Numbered from the stretch's first letter, positions 1-9,093 are shown. The stretch is DNA of 64,000 nt from DUPU01 sp050952465 (GCA_050952465.1 JBMNKZ010000002.1:62001-126000), one strand, 5' to 3'. The notes: generated by a model not told the origin, from the letters alone. Translations and numbers: made by a program.

Positions 1-229
1 AAAAATCCAGCCTTTGCCCGATATATAAGTTTCTTTGAGTATTTAAACCAATACCGGGTACAACTCCGCCGAATATGGCAAAAGTGTTACTTAATTCCCT
101 GGTATCATAAGCTTCTTCCATTGACTGTAAAGTTTCCTTGAACCCAAAGGTATTAGCATTTGCCATATTATTGCCAACTATATTTATACGATTTTGCAGG
201 GTTTGTAAATAATAGGATGATATCTTCAT
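1..229 (-). CDS. Flagellar hook/rod protein, FlgF/FlgG-like (partial, C-terminus off the window)
   Basis: The first 76 codons of a flagellar rod/hook family protein are present; the rest lies beyond the left edge. The conserved N-terminal rod motif is clear (QNRINIVGNNMANANTFGFKE, with the NN-ANANT-G-K signature). The ATG at 227-229 sits just after an AGAGGTAG ribosome site that overlaps the flgE stop, so the gene is translated together with flgE. In this position a distal rod protein (FlgF or FlgG, FlhO/FlhP in Bacillus) is likely. The N-terminus alone cannot separate these paralogues. Confidence 0.75.
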   Translation of the reverse strand, partial: MKISSYYLQTLQNRINIVGNNMANANTFGFKETLQSMEEAYDTRELSNTFAIFGGVVPGIGLNTQRNLYIGQRLDF

Positions 230-238
230 AAACTACCT

Positions 239-1144
239 CTAATTACGTTTTAAATCAATTAGTTCTTGCAACAGCGTATCGGAAACGGTAATAACCCTGG
301 AATTCGCCTGAAAACCGCGTTGGGCCACAATCATATCAGTAAATTCCTGTGATAAGTCTACATTAGACATTTCCAAATTATTAGGTAAGATCCATCCCCG
401 GCCACCGTCCGCTGCATATCCCCGGTCAGGTTCCCCGGAGTTACTGCTTTGATGATAAAAGTTATTACCTCCCGGTATTAAGCCGGATTCATTATTAAAG
501 TTTGCTAAGGCAATCCTGTAAATGGGCCGGGAAATAGTTTCTTCATTGTTGCTATATTCACCAATAATGACCCCGGTTTTATCAATACTATAACCTGTTA
601 GTTTATAATCAGCATCATCTGCAAGTTCTTGCCCAATATAAAATTGAATATTTACCAGTTCATCATCTGATTCAATTTCATCCCAACCACTATCTTCATC
701 ATAATAGTTTTCCGCTGCATATCCCTGTAAAATTGCCCCGGTGGAAGGCTCGACCAAATAACCGCTTTCATCAAAACTAAAATTACCTGTTCGGCTATAC
801 ATTTCTTCTCCGGATATTTTGAGAATAAACATACCTTTACCATCAATCATCATATCCGTATCCTTCCCCGTATATTGGGCACTTCCTTGAGTCATTAATT
901 GGTCTACAGAGCCCAAACTGGCACCAAGCCCAATCTGAATGCCATTTGTTCCCCCAAAGGCTGCATTCTCATTTTGATCAGGTCTGGAAGCTGCTCTTAT
1001 ATTTTGTCCCAGCATGGTGGCAAAAGTAACACGATTTTTTTTATAACCAGGAGTATTCACGTTAGAGATATTATTACCAATTACATCCATATAGGTTTGA
1101 TGGTTTTTTAAACCAGAAATAGCAGAATACAAAGAACGCATCAT
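239..1144 (-). CDS. flgE: Flagellar hook protein FlgE
   Basis: Structural protein of the flagellar hook, exported by the flagellar type III system. The N-terminal rod/hook domain (residues about 5-35, motif MDVIGNNISNVNTPGYKK) and the C-terminal domain ending SNVDLSQEFTDMIVAQRGFQANSR (about 262-285) are both intact. These coiled-coil ends are typical of rod/hook proteins. At 301 residues it is close to the short Firmicutes FlgE forms rather than the roughly 400-residue enteric one. Two ATG codons occur in tandem (1144 and 1141); the AGGGGGG ribosome site at 1153-1159 serves either. It lies 24 bases downstream of flgD, in the order expected for hook genes. Confidence 0.88.
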   Translation of the reverse strand: MMRSLYSAISGLKNHQTYMDVIGNNISNVNTPGYKKNRVTFATMLGQNIRAASRPDQNENAAFGGTNGIQIGLGASLGSVDQLMTQGSAQYTGKDTDMMIDGKGMFILKISGEEMYSRTGNFSFDESGYLVEPSTGAILQGYAAENYYDEDSGWDEIESDDELVNIQFYIGQELADDADYKLTGYSIDKTGVIIGEYSNNEETISRPIYRIALANFNNESGLIPGGNNFYHQSSNSGEPDRGYAADGGRGWILPNNLEMSNVDLSQEFTDMIVAQRGFQANSRVITVSDTLLQELIDLKRN

Positions 1145-1168
1145 AATAAAATACCCCCCTAAAAATAA

Positions 1169-1621
1169 TTATTCAATAGACTTATTAACCTCAGATACCT
1201 TAGTTATATTTAACCAACTGTTTCCCACTTTAAGCATTAAATCCTTTTCTCCCCATTTAACCCCGGAAACCTCGCCATTTATCATATTACCTTCCTCATT
1301 GATTCCGACAACTTCTTTACCAATTAGAGCAGCTCCCTGGGTGAAAATCGACTGGCCATATAGTTCCGTTAATGTTTCTTTTAAACTATCCAGTGATTCA
1401 GACATATTGGTGATCTGTTCTACCATACTAAACTGGGCAAATTGTGCTAGCATATCACTATTATCCAAAGGTGACATGGGGTCTTGATTAGATAACTGAG
1501 CGACGAATAACTTGAGAAAATCATTCTTACCCAGCACATTATTAGCATTGGTGGTATTATTCTGTGATGTATTACCCCTTGTCCCATACGCTAAAGCATT
1601 AGTTTCATAAACAGCAGTCAT
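1169..1621 (-). CDS. flgD: Flagellar hook assembly scaffold FlgD
   Basis: Hook-capping protein that sits on the growing hook and is needed for FlgE polymerisation. The FlgD N-terminal signature lies at about residues 30-72 (KNDFLKLFVAQLSNQDP, then FAQFSMVEQ). The 150-residue length matches the short Firmicutes FlgD, which lacks most of the Ig-like C-terminal part of enteric FlgD. It lies between fliK (upstream) and flgE (downstream), the usual hook-gene neighbours. The N-terminus is Asn/Thr-rich, as is common for exported flagellar substrates. Confidence 0.9.
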   Translation of the reverse strand: MTAVYETNALAYGTRGNTSQNNTTNANNVLGKNDFLKLFVAQLSNQDPMSPLDNSDMLAQFAQFSMVEQITNMSESLDSLKETLTELYGQSIFTQGAALIGKEVVGINEEGNMINGEVSGVKWGEKDLMLKVGNSWLNITKVSEVNKSIE

Positions 1622-1634
1622 GTTTTACCCCCCA

Positions 1635-2972
1635 CTAAACACTTACATTTATCTTGGTGTGCATCTTTAAATCTTGCTGATAGTACATTATTTTGCTATA
1701 CTCGAAACTTTCCTCCTCCCCTGTCCCGTAAAATTTATGATCCTGAGGAGTTTCTCTTCCCTTTTCCTGTTCTTGTTCTCCCTCTCCCTGAAACCCCATT
1801 TCCATGGAGCCGCAAGAAATGCCTATTTGGGTAAGACTCTGTCTTAATTCACCAAGGTAATTCTGCAGATAAGTTCCGGTTGCCTGATCTGAAGCATTAA
1901 TTACCAGATGCAGCAGCCCATCCTCCATTTTCATCTGCACTTCCAGCTTTCCTAACTCAGCAGGATGAAGTTTAATTTCAATTTCTTTTACCATGTTAGC
2001 TTCATTAGTAGAAAGAGGAACCTGCTTTAATAAATCTGTTACTTTTGCCCATATCTTAGCGGAATCAAGCCCTGTATTCTGATTTATACTAAAACTATTA
2101 ATTGTCGCTGTTTCTTTAAATAAGATTTCCGGAGCATTGTCTCCCTGAACGAACTGGTATACATTTTCATTTTCAAAAATATCAAATGTGGATTCCTTAT
2201 TATTATTTGATCCCTGAAACATGTCATTGGAGGAAAATTCTAATAAATTCTGAGTTACATTCCCTTGACCGGATGAATTTGTTCCGGTTTTTATCTCTCC
2301 TGACAATTCCTTGACCAATTCAAGGATTGCTCTATCATCTAAATGTAATTCAGGTTTTGCCGCATTGGCCGGTTCCTTTGAACTTTGCGAACCTATTGAT
2401 GTAACAAATAAAGAATCCTTATGGTTTTTTATTCCCTGAAGTAAATCATTTAAACTATTAACTCCTTCTGTTTGATCATCAGAAATAATACCTGTTAAAC
2501 CCTTAATGTGGTTTGTCACATTTAGATCATCGGTAAACTTAAATAAACCGGTCCTTAAACCAGGGTGATCTAGTAAAGTATGTTCATTGTTACCTGTTTC
2601 CTGAAGCGATGCTTTTAGTAAAGGTGTTAAATCGGGCAGTCTAATCTCATGTTCAGACCGACCGGCTTTGCTGATACCGGAATTAATAGCGTCTATATCA
2701 ATTAATTCCGGGGCCTCAGGGAGCTCCAAACAATTACCAAAAATTTCATCTGAATTACATACGGAATTCTGACTTAATTCTTCGGTCTTTACCTTTAGTT
2801 CATTATCTTGGTTTAAAGTCATATTTTTAGTTCCTTCAGAATTGACCATAAGTGCCAGCATGGCGGCAAATAGATCAGGGTAATTACCCTGCTCATCTCC
2901 GGAAGCTGCCAAATCATTTTCTTCTAAAATACCAGATATGTAATATGATGAAACAATATTGCTTATTTCCAT
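1635..2972 (-). CDS. fliK: Flagellar hook-length control protein FliK
   Basis: Secreted molecular ruler that sets hook length and triggers FlhB to switch export specificity. Only the C-terminal Flg_hook domain is well conserved (about residues 325-400, including IEIKLHPAELGKLEVQMKMEDG followed by a Tyr-Leu-x5-Leu-x3-Leu pattern). The 445-residue length and the low-complexity Ser/Asn/Glu-rich N-terminal two thirds are typical. It is the first gene after the sigD terminator, so the fliK-flgD-flgE block probably has its own promoter. In many Firmicutes fliK lies between fliJ and flgD; here it has been moved. Confidence 0.85.
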   Translation of the reverse strand: MEISNIVSSYYISGILEENDLAASGDEQGNYPDLFAAMLALMVNSEGTKNMTLNQDNELKVKTEELSQNSVCNSDEIFGNCLELPEAPELIDIDAINSGISKAGRSEHEIRLPDLTPLLKASLQETGNNEHTLLDHPGLRTGLFKFTDDLNVTNHIKGLTGIISDDQTEGVNSLNDLLQGIKNHKDSLFVTSIGSQSSKEPANAAKPELHLDDRAILELVKELSGEIKTGTNSSGQGNVTQNLLEFSSNDMFQGSNNNKESTFDIFENENVYQFVQGDNAPEILFKETATINSFSINQNTGLDSAKIWAKVTDLLKQVPLSTNEANMVKEIEIKLHPAELGKLEVQMKMEDGLLHLVINASDQATGTYLQNYLGELRQSLTQIGISCGSMEMGFQGEGEQEQEKGRETPQDHKFYGTGEEESFEYSKIMYYQQDLKMHTKINVSV

Positions 2973-3007
2973 AATTTAATTTCACCCTTTTTATGCATCT
3001 AGTTTAT

Positions 3008-3035
3008 ATATCGAAAAAAACATCCCCCACCTTTA
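3008..3035 (-). promoter_or_regulatory. Possible sigma-D promoter for fliK-flgD-flgE
   Basis: On the minus strand, TAAA (3032-3035) is followed by a TCGATAT-type -10 element (core 3008-3013). The spacing is one or two bases longer than the usual sigma-D spacing. The -35 lies in the loop of the terminator hairpin and the -10 directly follows its T-run, so the terminator and promoter would be nested. Some promoter is needed because the terminator isolates fliK from sigD, but this assignment is tentative. Confidence 0.3.
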
Positions 3036-3048
3036 GGGGATGTTTTAA
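3010..3048 (-). terminator. Rho-independent terminator after sigD
   Basis: Inverted repeat AAAACATCCCC (3017-3027) / GGGGATGTTTT (3036-3046), followed on the minus strand by a run of seven T. The sigD stop codon (3045-3047) lies in the first arm. This ends the long flgC-to-sigD operon and separates it from the hook genes. Confidence 0.85.
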
Positions 3049-3797
3049 ACTAAACTTTTCTTTTGCCTACTTAAATATCCTCTTAAACGTAAAATGGCTT
3101 TAGAGTGAATTTGGGAGATTCTAGACTCAGATAAATTCATAATCAGTGCTATTTCTTTTAAGGTAAGTTCTTCCCTGTAGTATAACGCCACTACAGTTTT
3201 TTCTTTTTCAGAAAGCTTATCAATAGCCTTTGCTATCAATTTTTTCTGTTCTTCTTTTTCTATTAGATTAAATTGTTCCTGGGCATCATCATCAACAATC
3301 ATGTCCAGGGGTGAAAAATTGTTATCCCCATCAGACCCCCCATAGGTTAGATCTTCGAGAGAAAGTACTGTCATAGATTGTCCTTGTAAAAGAATAGTAT
3401 CCAACTCGGAAACTGATATCTGTAAATATTCCGCAACTTCTTGCTGGGAAGGTTTCTGACCATTTTTTGCTTCTAAATCAATAAATGCTTGTCGCACATT
3501 TTTTATTTTTTGACGTACGGATTGAGGAACCCAATCCATTGCTCTCAATCCATCAATCATAGATCCTCTGATTCTTAAACTGGCATAGGTTTCAAATTTA
3601 ACCCCTCTAGTCGGCTCATACTTTTGAAGTGCATCCAGCAAACCCATCAATCCATAACTTAAAAGATCCTCTTCTTTAATATGGGGGGGTAGTGAAATGG
3701 ATAACCTTCCTGCCAATCGTTTAACTAAAGGCAAGTATTTTTCAACATATTCTTCATTCCATAAAGAATTTTGTGCAGTACCTTTTTTATTATACAA
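3045..3797 (-). CDS. sigD: RNA polymerase sigma-D (sigma-28, FliA/WhiG family)
   Basis: Alternative sigma factor for late flagellar and motility genes. Region 2 lies at about residues 15-90 (LLSYGLMGLLDALQKYEP, then FETYASLRIRGSMIDGLR, a FliA/WhiG hallmark). Region 4 lies at about 195-245 (LSEKEKTVVALYYREELT and a helix-turn-helix ending SRISQIHSKAILRLR). The 250-residue length matches Bacillus SigD. The start is a TTG (3795-3797) preceded by AGAGGTG. The cognate anti-sigma gene flgM lies at 37360-37644, and sigma-D promoters are visible before hag and motAB. It is the last gene of the basal-body operon. Confidence 0.95.
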   Translation of the reverse strand: MYNKKGTAQNSLWNEEYVEKYLPLVKRLAGRLSISLPPHIKEEDLLSYGLMGLLDALQKYEPTRGVKFETYASLRIRGSMIDGLRAMDWVPQSVRQKIKNVRQAFIDLEAKNGQKPSQQEVAEYLQISVSELDTILLQGQSMTVLSLEDLTYGGSDGDNNFSPLDMIVDDDAQEQFNLIEKEEQKKLIAKAIDKLSEKEKTVVALYYREELTLKEIALIMNLSESRISQIHSKAILRLRGYLSRQKKSLV

Positions 3798-3937
3798 ATA
3801 AGGAACACCTCTTTGTTGGTTCTCTCCTCAACCATTTTTTCTATAACTTCAGCTAAATTTAGGAGTCTGCCATTTTATCCGCTAGCTAACAGCTCTAATA
3901 CTCCGCCATTAGCGGTCAGAAGACACACCTGCTAAAG

Positions 3938-4300
3938 TTAAAGACTTTTCTGTTTATTCAAGCCTTCCATATTTATTTGTCCTGCTAATTTAGAGTCATT
4001 GACCTTAGTTTGCTTCTTATCTTCGTGTCCAAGATTTTGGTCTGCCAGGTCTTCCCCCACTATAAAATCAAAAGAGGAGTTCTTCTCCTGGTCATCTTTT
4101 TCCGGAGAATTGGGTTTCGGGGAAACCTTTTGCCATAAAAGAATCAATATACACCCGAGGACATAGATCAACAGAAAAGAGAAAACTCCCCTCATGATGA
4201 TTATAAACAAGGAAAATCCACGATAGATACTTAGACCTGCTACAATTATCCCAGTAATCACAGCTAATTGAAGGTTTATTAATCCAATTTTTTGAGTCAT
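3938..4300 (-). CDS. Small membrane protein between pilZ and sigD (function unknown)
   Basis: I do not recognise this 120-residue protein. It has two hydrophobic segments (about residues 5-24 and 30-55) followed by a charged, Lys/Glu/Asp-rich tail of about 65 residues. I start it at the ATG at 4298-4300, two bases after the pilZ stop. The longer open frame up to 4375 would overlap pilZ by 73 bases and its extra N-terminus looks unlike coding sequence. Its place next to sigD recalls SwrB of Bacillus, which lies just downstream of sigD and has a membrane anchor, but I see no sequence match that supports that name. Confidence 0.6.
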   Translation of the reverse strand: MTQKIGLINLQLAVITGIIVAGLSIYRGFSLFIIIMRGVFSFLLIYVLGCILILLWQKVSPKPNSPEKDDQEKNSSFDFIVGEDLADQNLGHEDKKQTKVNDSKLAGQINMEGLNKQKSL

Positions 4301-4302
4301 TC

Positions 4303-4944
4303 CTATTCCAGGCCTTTCCGCAGCATTAATCTTTGCATTTGATAAATATAGGCAATAATGATATCCCGTTGACACTCGGAAATATCACAGAATTCCATTG
4401 CAATCAGAAAAAGATTGTTATCCTCTTGGACACAACGGATAACCTTGGCAGAAAGTTTAATTTCCTTATTATCTAGTTTTAAAGTAACGAACATCAAGGA
4501 ATTCTCAGGAATTTTCCTTGTGGTTTTAAGCAACAATCCTCCACCGCTTAAATTATTCGTATACCCTTTATAAATTTTACTTAAACCTTCCGTACCCACA
4601 ATTTGATATTCAATTTCTGCTACAACCGGAATTCGGTAAAATATTCTTCTTTGTATTTTGTTGATTTGTTCAGGATATTTAATGATAAAAATAGGAATGG
4701 ACACTGTCATCCTTTTGATTATTTGGGAGACAAAAGCATAGCCTGAAGTATCATCATAAAAAAATATCTTAATAGATGTCCCATCTCGCAAAGGCACAAA
4801 CTGGCCGTCGTGAATAGGAACTTCTATAATAATCAACCCCGGTTTGATTTCGGAAATTTTTGACCTGTATTTTCCTTGGTATACGCCTTCATTAACCTCC
4901 AGGTCAATAGTTAAACCTTCCTTAAGCTTATCTTCATATCTCAT
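4303..4944 (-). CDS. PilZ-domain c-di-GMP effector, YcgR-like flagellar brake
   Basis: Probable cyclic di-GMP receptor that slows or stops the flagellar motor. Residues 1-95 form the YcgR-type N-terminal domain. The C-terminal PilZ domain carries both ligand motifs: R100-x3-R104 (RIFYR) and N131-x-S133-x2-G136 (NLSGGG). The 213-residue length fits YpfA/MotI/DgrA proteins of Firmicutes. It sits in the flagellar operon after flhG. Together with the riboswitch before flgC it gives this operon a c-di-GMP input at both the RNA and protein levels. Confidence 0.88.
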   Translation of the reverse strand: MRYEDKLKEGLTIDLEVNEGVYQGKYRSKISEIKPGLIIIEVPIHDGQFVPLRDGTSIKIFFYDDTSGYAFVSQIIKRMTVSIPIFIIKYPEQINKIQRRIFYRIPVVAEIEYQIVGTEGLSKIYKGYTNNLSGGGLLLKTTRKIPENSLMFVTLKLDNKEIKLSAKVIRCVQEDNNLFLIAMEFCDISECQRDIIIAYIYQMQRLMLRKGLE

Positions 4945-4999
4945 AGTTTCACTTAAGACCTCCGATATGCTAACCTTAGGTGCTTTTGTTAAAGATACC

Positions 5000-5869
5000 C
5001 TATTTAATCTTCAACAAAGAATAGATAAAACCTTTTATACCTTTGCTTTTTCCTGGGGGATTTAGATAAACACCGGCTATCTGAGAGGCAATCCATTGGA
5101 TACATTTATAAGCCTCACTATGGGGATAGGAAATTCCTAAAGGTTTTTGTTCCATAACAGACCTGGTGACTAGTGTATCATCATAAATCCAGCCATTAAA
5201 ACTTAAGGGCAATCCTAAGAATCTTGTTGCTGCATGTTCTAACCTCTCAAAGGTTGATCTGGCCTCAGCCTCCGAATGAACCCGATTCACCACAACATTA
5301 ATATTTAGCAGCTTAGGCAGAGATTTAAGTGATTTAATTAAACTATAGGCATCTGTCAGTGAAGATGGCTCCGGTGTTAACACAATATAAACATCATCAG
5401 AAGCACAAATAAAATCAATGACATTATGTCCTAGGCCGGCTCCTGTATCAATTAATATAATATCAAACATGCTTTCCAGCTTGCCCAGATCCATAAGTGC
5501 GTTCTTTAAAAGACCGCGCTCCAAGTTGGCAAGCTCCATCACTCCAGAGCCTCCAGGGAGTATTTTAATACCTGGAGCCACCGTATACAATATCTCTTCG
5601 ATGCTTTTTTGCCCGGTCAATAAATGTCTCATATGATAAGGTGCCATTACACCGAAAGCCACATCCACATTAGCCATCCCTAAATCCCCATCAAGAATCA
5701 AGACCTGATAATCATACTCTGCTAAAGCCAAGGCCAGATTTACCACCAGGCTTGTTTTGCCCACACCGCCCTTGCCACTGCTCACAGAAATAATTCTCAT
5801 AGGATTTGCGTCGCTTCTTTCTGTTCTTTGACTGGCTATCTGAAGTAAACCCTTTAACTGGTCATTCAT
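5000..5869 (-). CDS. flhG: Flagellar number/placement ATPase FlhG (YlxH, MinD family)
   Basis: MinD/ParA-type ATPase that works with FlhF to control flagellar number and position. The N-terminal deviant Walker A is SSGKGGVGKTS (about residues 25-35), followed by ILDGDLGMANVD and LIDTGAGLG. Before it is a DQLKGLLQIA segment with SQR, the conserved FlhG peptide that stimulates FlhF GTPase activity. I start at the ATG at 5867-5869, preceded by GGGGGAGGAA. A longer open frame to 5965 lies inside flhF and is unlikely. The start overlaps the flhF stop by 8 bases, implying coupled translation. Confidence 0.92.
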   Translation of the reverse strand: MNDQLKGLLQIASQRTERSDANPMRIISVSSGKGGVGKTSLVVNLALALAEYDYQVLILDGDLGMANVDVAFGVMAPYHMRHLLTGQKSIEEILYTVAPGIKILPGGSGVMELANLERGLLKNALMDLGKLESMFDIILIDTGAGLGHNVIDFICASDDVYIVLTPEPSSLTDAYSLIKSLKSLPKLLNINVVVNRVHSEAEARSTFERLEHAATRFLGLPLSFNGWIYDDTLVTRSVMEQKPLGISYPHSEAYKCIQWIASQIAGVYLNPPGKSKGIKGFIYSLLKIK

Positions 5870-6968
5870 GATGATATTCCTCCCCCAGTATATAGCAAGC
5901 CAATTTCTCTGCACTAGCGGTTTCAATATTATCCGGTATACTTTGTCCATTAGACAGATATGCAACAGGAAGATTAGTTTTGACTATGATATCCAATATT
6001 GAACCTCGGTGCAGACTTTCATCTAATTTCGTCAAAACAAGGTGTGTGGAAACGTTCTTAAATCTTTCAAAAATTCTCAGTTGGTCGGCGAGGTTTGTAG
6101 TAACGCTTAAAACCAACATGGTCACATCAGGTTTTGCCAGATCCAAAAAATCTTCTAATTCCGACATATGCCTTTCATGATGAGGACTGCGTCCGGCTGT
6201 ATCAATAAAGATCAGTTCTTTATCTTTATGTCTGGTAATAGCTGCCTTTAGGCTTTCTGAATCTGTGACAACCTCTACCGGATCCCCGATAATATCACCA
6301 AAAGTTTTCAGCTGTTCTACTGCCGCAACTCGATAAGTATCCGCTGTAATCAAGGCGATATTTCTCTTCTCGAATATGCTGAAACCGGCCGCCAATTTTC
6401 CAATAGTAGTGGTTTTTCCTACTCCGGTAGGACCAATTAAAGCAATGATGACAGGTCTTTTATTTAATTTAATTTCCTGGATATTGCTGCATAGGTTTGT
6501 GACTTTTTTCTTTAATATCTCTTTTACTACCCTTGGCTCATCCCATTCATTGGCAGATAATTCTTTTTTTATCTCTTGAATCAAGGATCCTGCTAATTCC
6601 TCACTAATTCCTTTCGTTACCAAATCATGGTGCCATTTCTGTAATGGTTTAGGATATTTTGGCTTCTCCTCCGGCTGGACTAAATTACTCTTCAGCTCAG
6701 TTAGCATTTTATACATTTCTGCCAATTCATTATGGGTTTTAGTCTTTATATGTAGTTCACTTTCCTCTTCCGGTTCTTTATTTTTGGGTTTTAAGGTACT
6801 TCCTTCAATGGCAGCGGTAATTTCCACACGGGGTTTGGCAAAAAAACCCAAAATACCGCCTTCTTTAAAATTTCTTACCTGTAAAATAGCCGCTTCAGGG
6901 CCAAGCTCCTTTTTTATTTTACTCATAACATCCACTACATTTTCTCCGATAAAGCGCTTCACTAGCAT
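5862..6968 (-). CDS. flhF: Flagellar biosynthesis SRP-family GTPase FlhF
   Basis: Signal-recognition-particle-type GTPase that positions the flagellar base at the membrane. The N-terminal B domain (1-100, MLVKRFIGENVVDVMSKIKKELGPEA) precedes the N and G domains. The G motifs are GPTGVGKTTT (about 178-187), DTYRVAAVEQLKTF, DTAGRSPHH and TKLDE. The 368-residue length is normal. It starts one base after the flhA stop and overlaps flhG, giving the standard flhA-flhF-flhG order. Confidence 0.95.
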   Translation of the reverse strand: MLVKRFIGENVVDVMSKIKKELGPEAAILQVRNFKEGGILGFFAKPRVEITAAIEGSTLKPKNKEPEEESELHIKTKTHNELAEMYKMLTELKSNLVQPEEKPKYPKPLQKWHHDLVTKGISEELAGSLIQEIKKELSANEWDEPRVVKEILKKKVTNLCSNIQEIKLNKRPVIIALIGPTGVGKTTTIGKLAAGFSIFEKRNIALITADTYRVAAVEQLKTFGDIIGDPVEVVTDSESLKAAITRHKDKELIFIDTAGRSPHHERHMSELEDFLDLAKPDVTMLVLSVTTNLADQLRIFERFKNVSTHLVLTKLDESLHRGSILDIIVKTNLPVAYLSNGQSIPDNIETASAEKLACYILGEEYHHE

Positions 6969-6969
6969 T

Positions 6970-9030
6970 TTACAACACCACCATTCCTATTACTTCTACG
7001 TCAATACCTGGAACAAGTTCATTGTATGAGATTAAAACTAAATTAGGCATCTGTCTTTCAGTTAATCGTTTTAAATTAATTCTCACGACAGGGGCACAAA
7101 AGATCACCGGGTTATGTCCTTTCAATATCACCTTTTCGACTTCTTGGGCTATCTTTTTAGTTAACTGCTGCCTAGCATTGGGATCAATATTAATATAGGA
7201 TCCATAATCAGATTGTTTTAGATTCTCTAAAATCATCTGCTCAATTTTCGGATCTAATGTTAATACTTTCAACTTTTTATCTTGATCTAACAGTGGCTGA
7301 ATAATCGTTCTGGCTAAGGCTTGACGCACATGTTCCGTTAAACGGTCAATATCATTAGTAATAGCAACTTTATCAGCCAAGGCTTCCAGAATTACAGGCA
7401 AATCCTTAATAGAAACTTTTTCTCGCAGGAGATTACTTAGAACCATCTGGATCTGTCCTAAACCTAACTTTTCCGGGATGATTTCATCCACCACGACGGG
7501 TGCCTGTTCTCTCACATGATCAATAAGCGTTTTAACATCCTGTCTGCTTAAAATTTCATGGGCATGAGTTTTAATCACCTCTGTTAAATGAGTAGCCAGC
7601 ACAGTTGGCGCATCTACCACCGTATAACCTGATAACTCTGCCTGCTCCCGATAAGAAGCACTAATCCACTGGGCATCGAGATTGAAGGCAGGTTCTTTCG
7701 TGGGAATTGAGGGAATTGAATCATCATCAATTCCACCACTGATGGCCAAATAGTGATCTGCTAAAAGTTCTCCTGAAGCAATTTCAGCTCCCCTAATTTT
7801 TATCACATATTGATTTGGGGATAAATTCATATTATCTCTTACTCGAATTACCGGTACGATAAAGCCTAATTCTCCTGCAATCTGTCTTCGTATAAGAACA
7901 ATTCTATCCAGAAGATCTCCCCCTTGATTGATATCCACCAAGGGAATTAAAGCATAACCTATTTCCAATTCCATCGAATCAACTTTTAAAATATTTATTA
8001 TATTTTCAGGCTTTTTAGTTTCTTCAATTTCATTCTGCATTGCCTTTTCTGCAGCATTTTCTTCATATCCTTGATCCTTTTTCTGCAAGTAAGACCCTAA
8101 ACCGGCACATATCAAAGCCATAAGGAAAAAAGGAATCTTAGGCAGTCCCAGTACTGCTAATACTACCAATACAACGGCGGTAATAAAAAGAGCCTTCGGA
8201 GTACTGAAAAGCTGGCTGGCCAGATTTTGCCCCAGATTATGCTCAGAGTCTGCGATTGTTACCATCAGACCGGTGGCTGTGGAAATTAAAAGAGCTGGAA
8301 TCTGTGAGACCAAACCATCTCCAATAGTAAGCAGGGTATATGTATGCACAGCGTCACCAATTGGCATTTTTCCTATCACTACTCCAATAATTATTCCCCC
8401 AACAATATTTATCAGAAGAATAATAATTGAGGCAATGGCATCTCCTTTGACGAATTTGCTAGCCCCGTCCATTGCTCCATAAAAATCAGCTTCATTTTGA
8501 ATATCCGCCCGTCTGGCTTTGGCTTCTTGTTCCGTAATGATTCCGGCATTAAGATCGGCATCGATACTCATTTGCTTCCCAGGCATGGCGTCCAGGGTAA
8601 AACGGGCACCTACTTCAGAGACTCGTTCTGCCCCCTTAGTGATCACAATGAAATTAACGATCACCAAAATTGTAAATATGATAAAACCAACTACGGCATT
8701 ACCTTTGATGACAAATTCGCCAAATTGTTGTACCAGCTGCCCGGCATAACCATCTAATAATATTAAGCGTGTGGTAGAGATATTAAGAGATAATCGAAAC
8801 AATGTCATCACTAAAAGCAAAGAAGGAAGAATAGAAAATTCTAAGGGTTCTTTAGTAAACACAGCCAGCATTAAAATTAAAACCGCACCGGTAATATTTA
8901 AGGTTAATAAAATATCCAACAAAGAAGGAGGCAGCGGGACAATCATCATTACTACAACGCCGACGATACCAAAAGCGGCCATGATATCTGTGTTTTTTGA
9001 CAACTTCTTATTAGAAGCAAGGGTCGCCAT
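6970..9030 (-). CDS. flhA: Flagellar type III export gate protein FlhA
   Basis: Large inner-membrane component of the flagellar export gate. The N-terminal half has about eight membrane segments. The FHIPEP-family signature (RVSEVGARFTLDAMPGKQ, about residues 139-156) and the following cytoplasmic charged loop (SIDADLNAGIITEQEAKARR) are intact. The C-terminal half (from about 340) is the cytoplasmic domain that docks export chaperones. The 686-residue length is typical. The ATG at 9028-9030 is preceded by GGGGGGAT. It lies 63 bases downstream of flhB. Confidence 0.97.
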   Translation of the reverse strand: MATLASNKKLSKNTDIMAAFGIVGVVVMMIVPLPPSLLDILLTLNITGAVLILMLAVFTKEPLEFSILPSLLLVMTLFRLSLNISTTRLILLDGYAGQLVQQFGEFVIKGNAVVGFIIFTILVIVNFIVITKGAERVSEVGARFTLDAMPGKQMSIDADLNAGIITEQEAKARRADIQNEADFYGAMDGASKFVKGDAIASIIILLINIVGGIIIGVVIGKMPIGDAVHTYTLLTIGDGLVSQIPALLISTATGLMVTIADSEHNLGQNLASQLFSTPKALFITAVVLVVLAVLGLPKIPFFLMALICAGLGSYLQKKDQGYEENAAEKAMQNEIEETKKPENIINILKVDSMELEIGYALIPLVDINQGGDLLDRIVLIRRQIAGELGFIVPVIRVRDNMNLSPNQYVIKIRGAEIASGELLADHYLAISGGIDDDSIPSIPTKEPAFNLDAQWISASYREQAELSGYTVVDAPTVLATHLTEVIKTHAHEILSRQDVKTLIDHVREQAPVVVDEIIPEKLGLGQIQMVLSNLLREKVSIKDLPVILEALADKVAITNDIDRLTEHVRQALARTIIQPLLDQDKKLKVLTLDPKIEQMILENLKQSDYGSYINIDPNARQQLTKKIAQEVEKVILKGHNPVIFCAPVVRINLKRLTERQMPNLVLISYNELVPGIDVEVIGMVVL

Positions 9031-9093
9031 AGATTTATCCCCCCATTAACTTTTCTCAGCATCTATCACTACAGCCTAGCTTCAGGACAGTTG

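Noticed and set aside
4301..4375. Upstream start for the membrane protein next to sigD
   Set aside because: It would overlap the pilZ gene by 73 bases in another frame; the ATG at 4298-4300 directly after the pilZ stop is more natural.
5870..5965. Longer N-terminus for FlhG
   Set aside because: It lies wholly inside flhF and lacks the conserved DQLKGLL start, which begins at the ATG at 5869 behind a strong ribosome site.
6784..8757. Several plus-strand ORFs opposite flhF and flhA
   Set aside because: They are mirror readings of conserved genes, with no ribosome sites and no family motifs.
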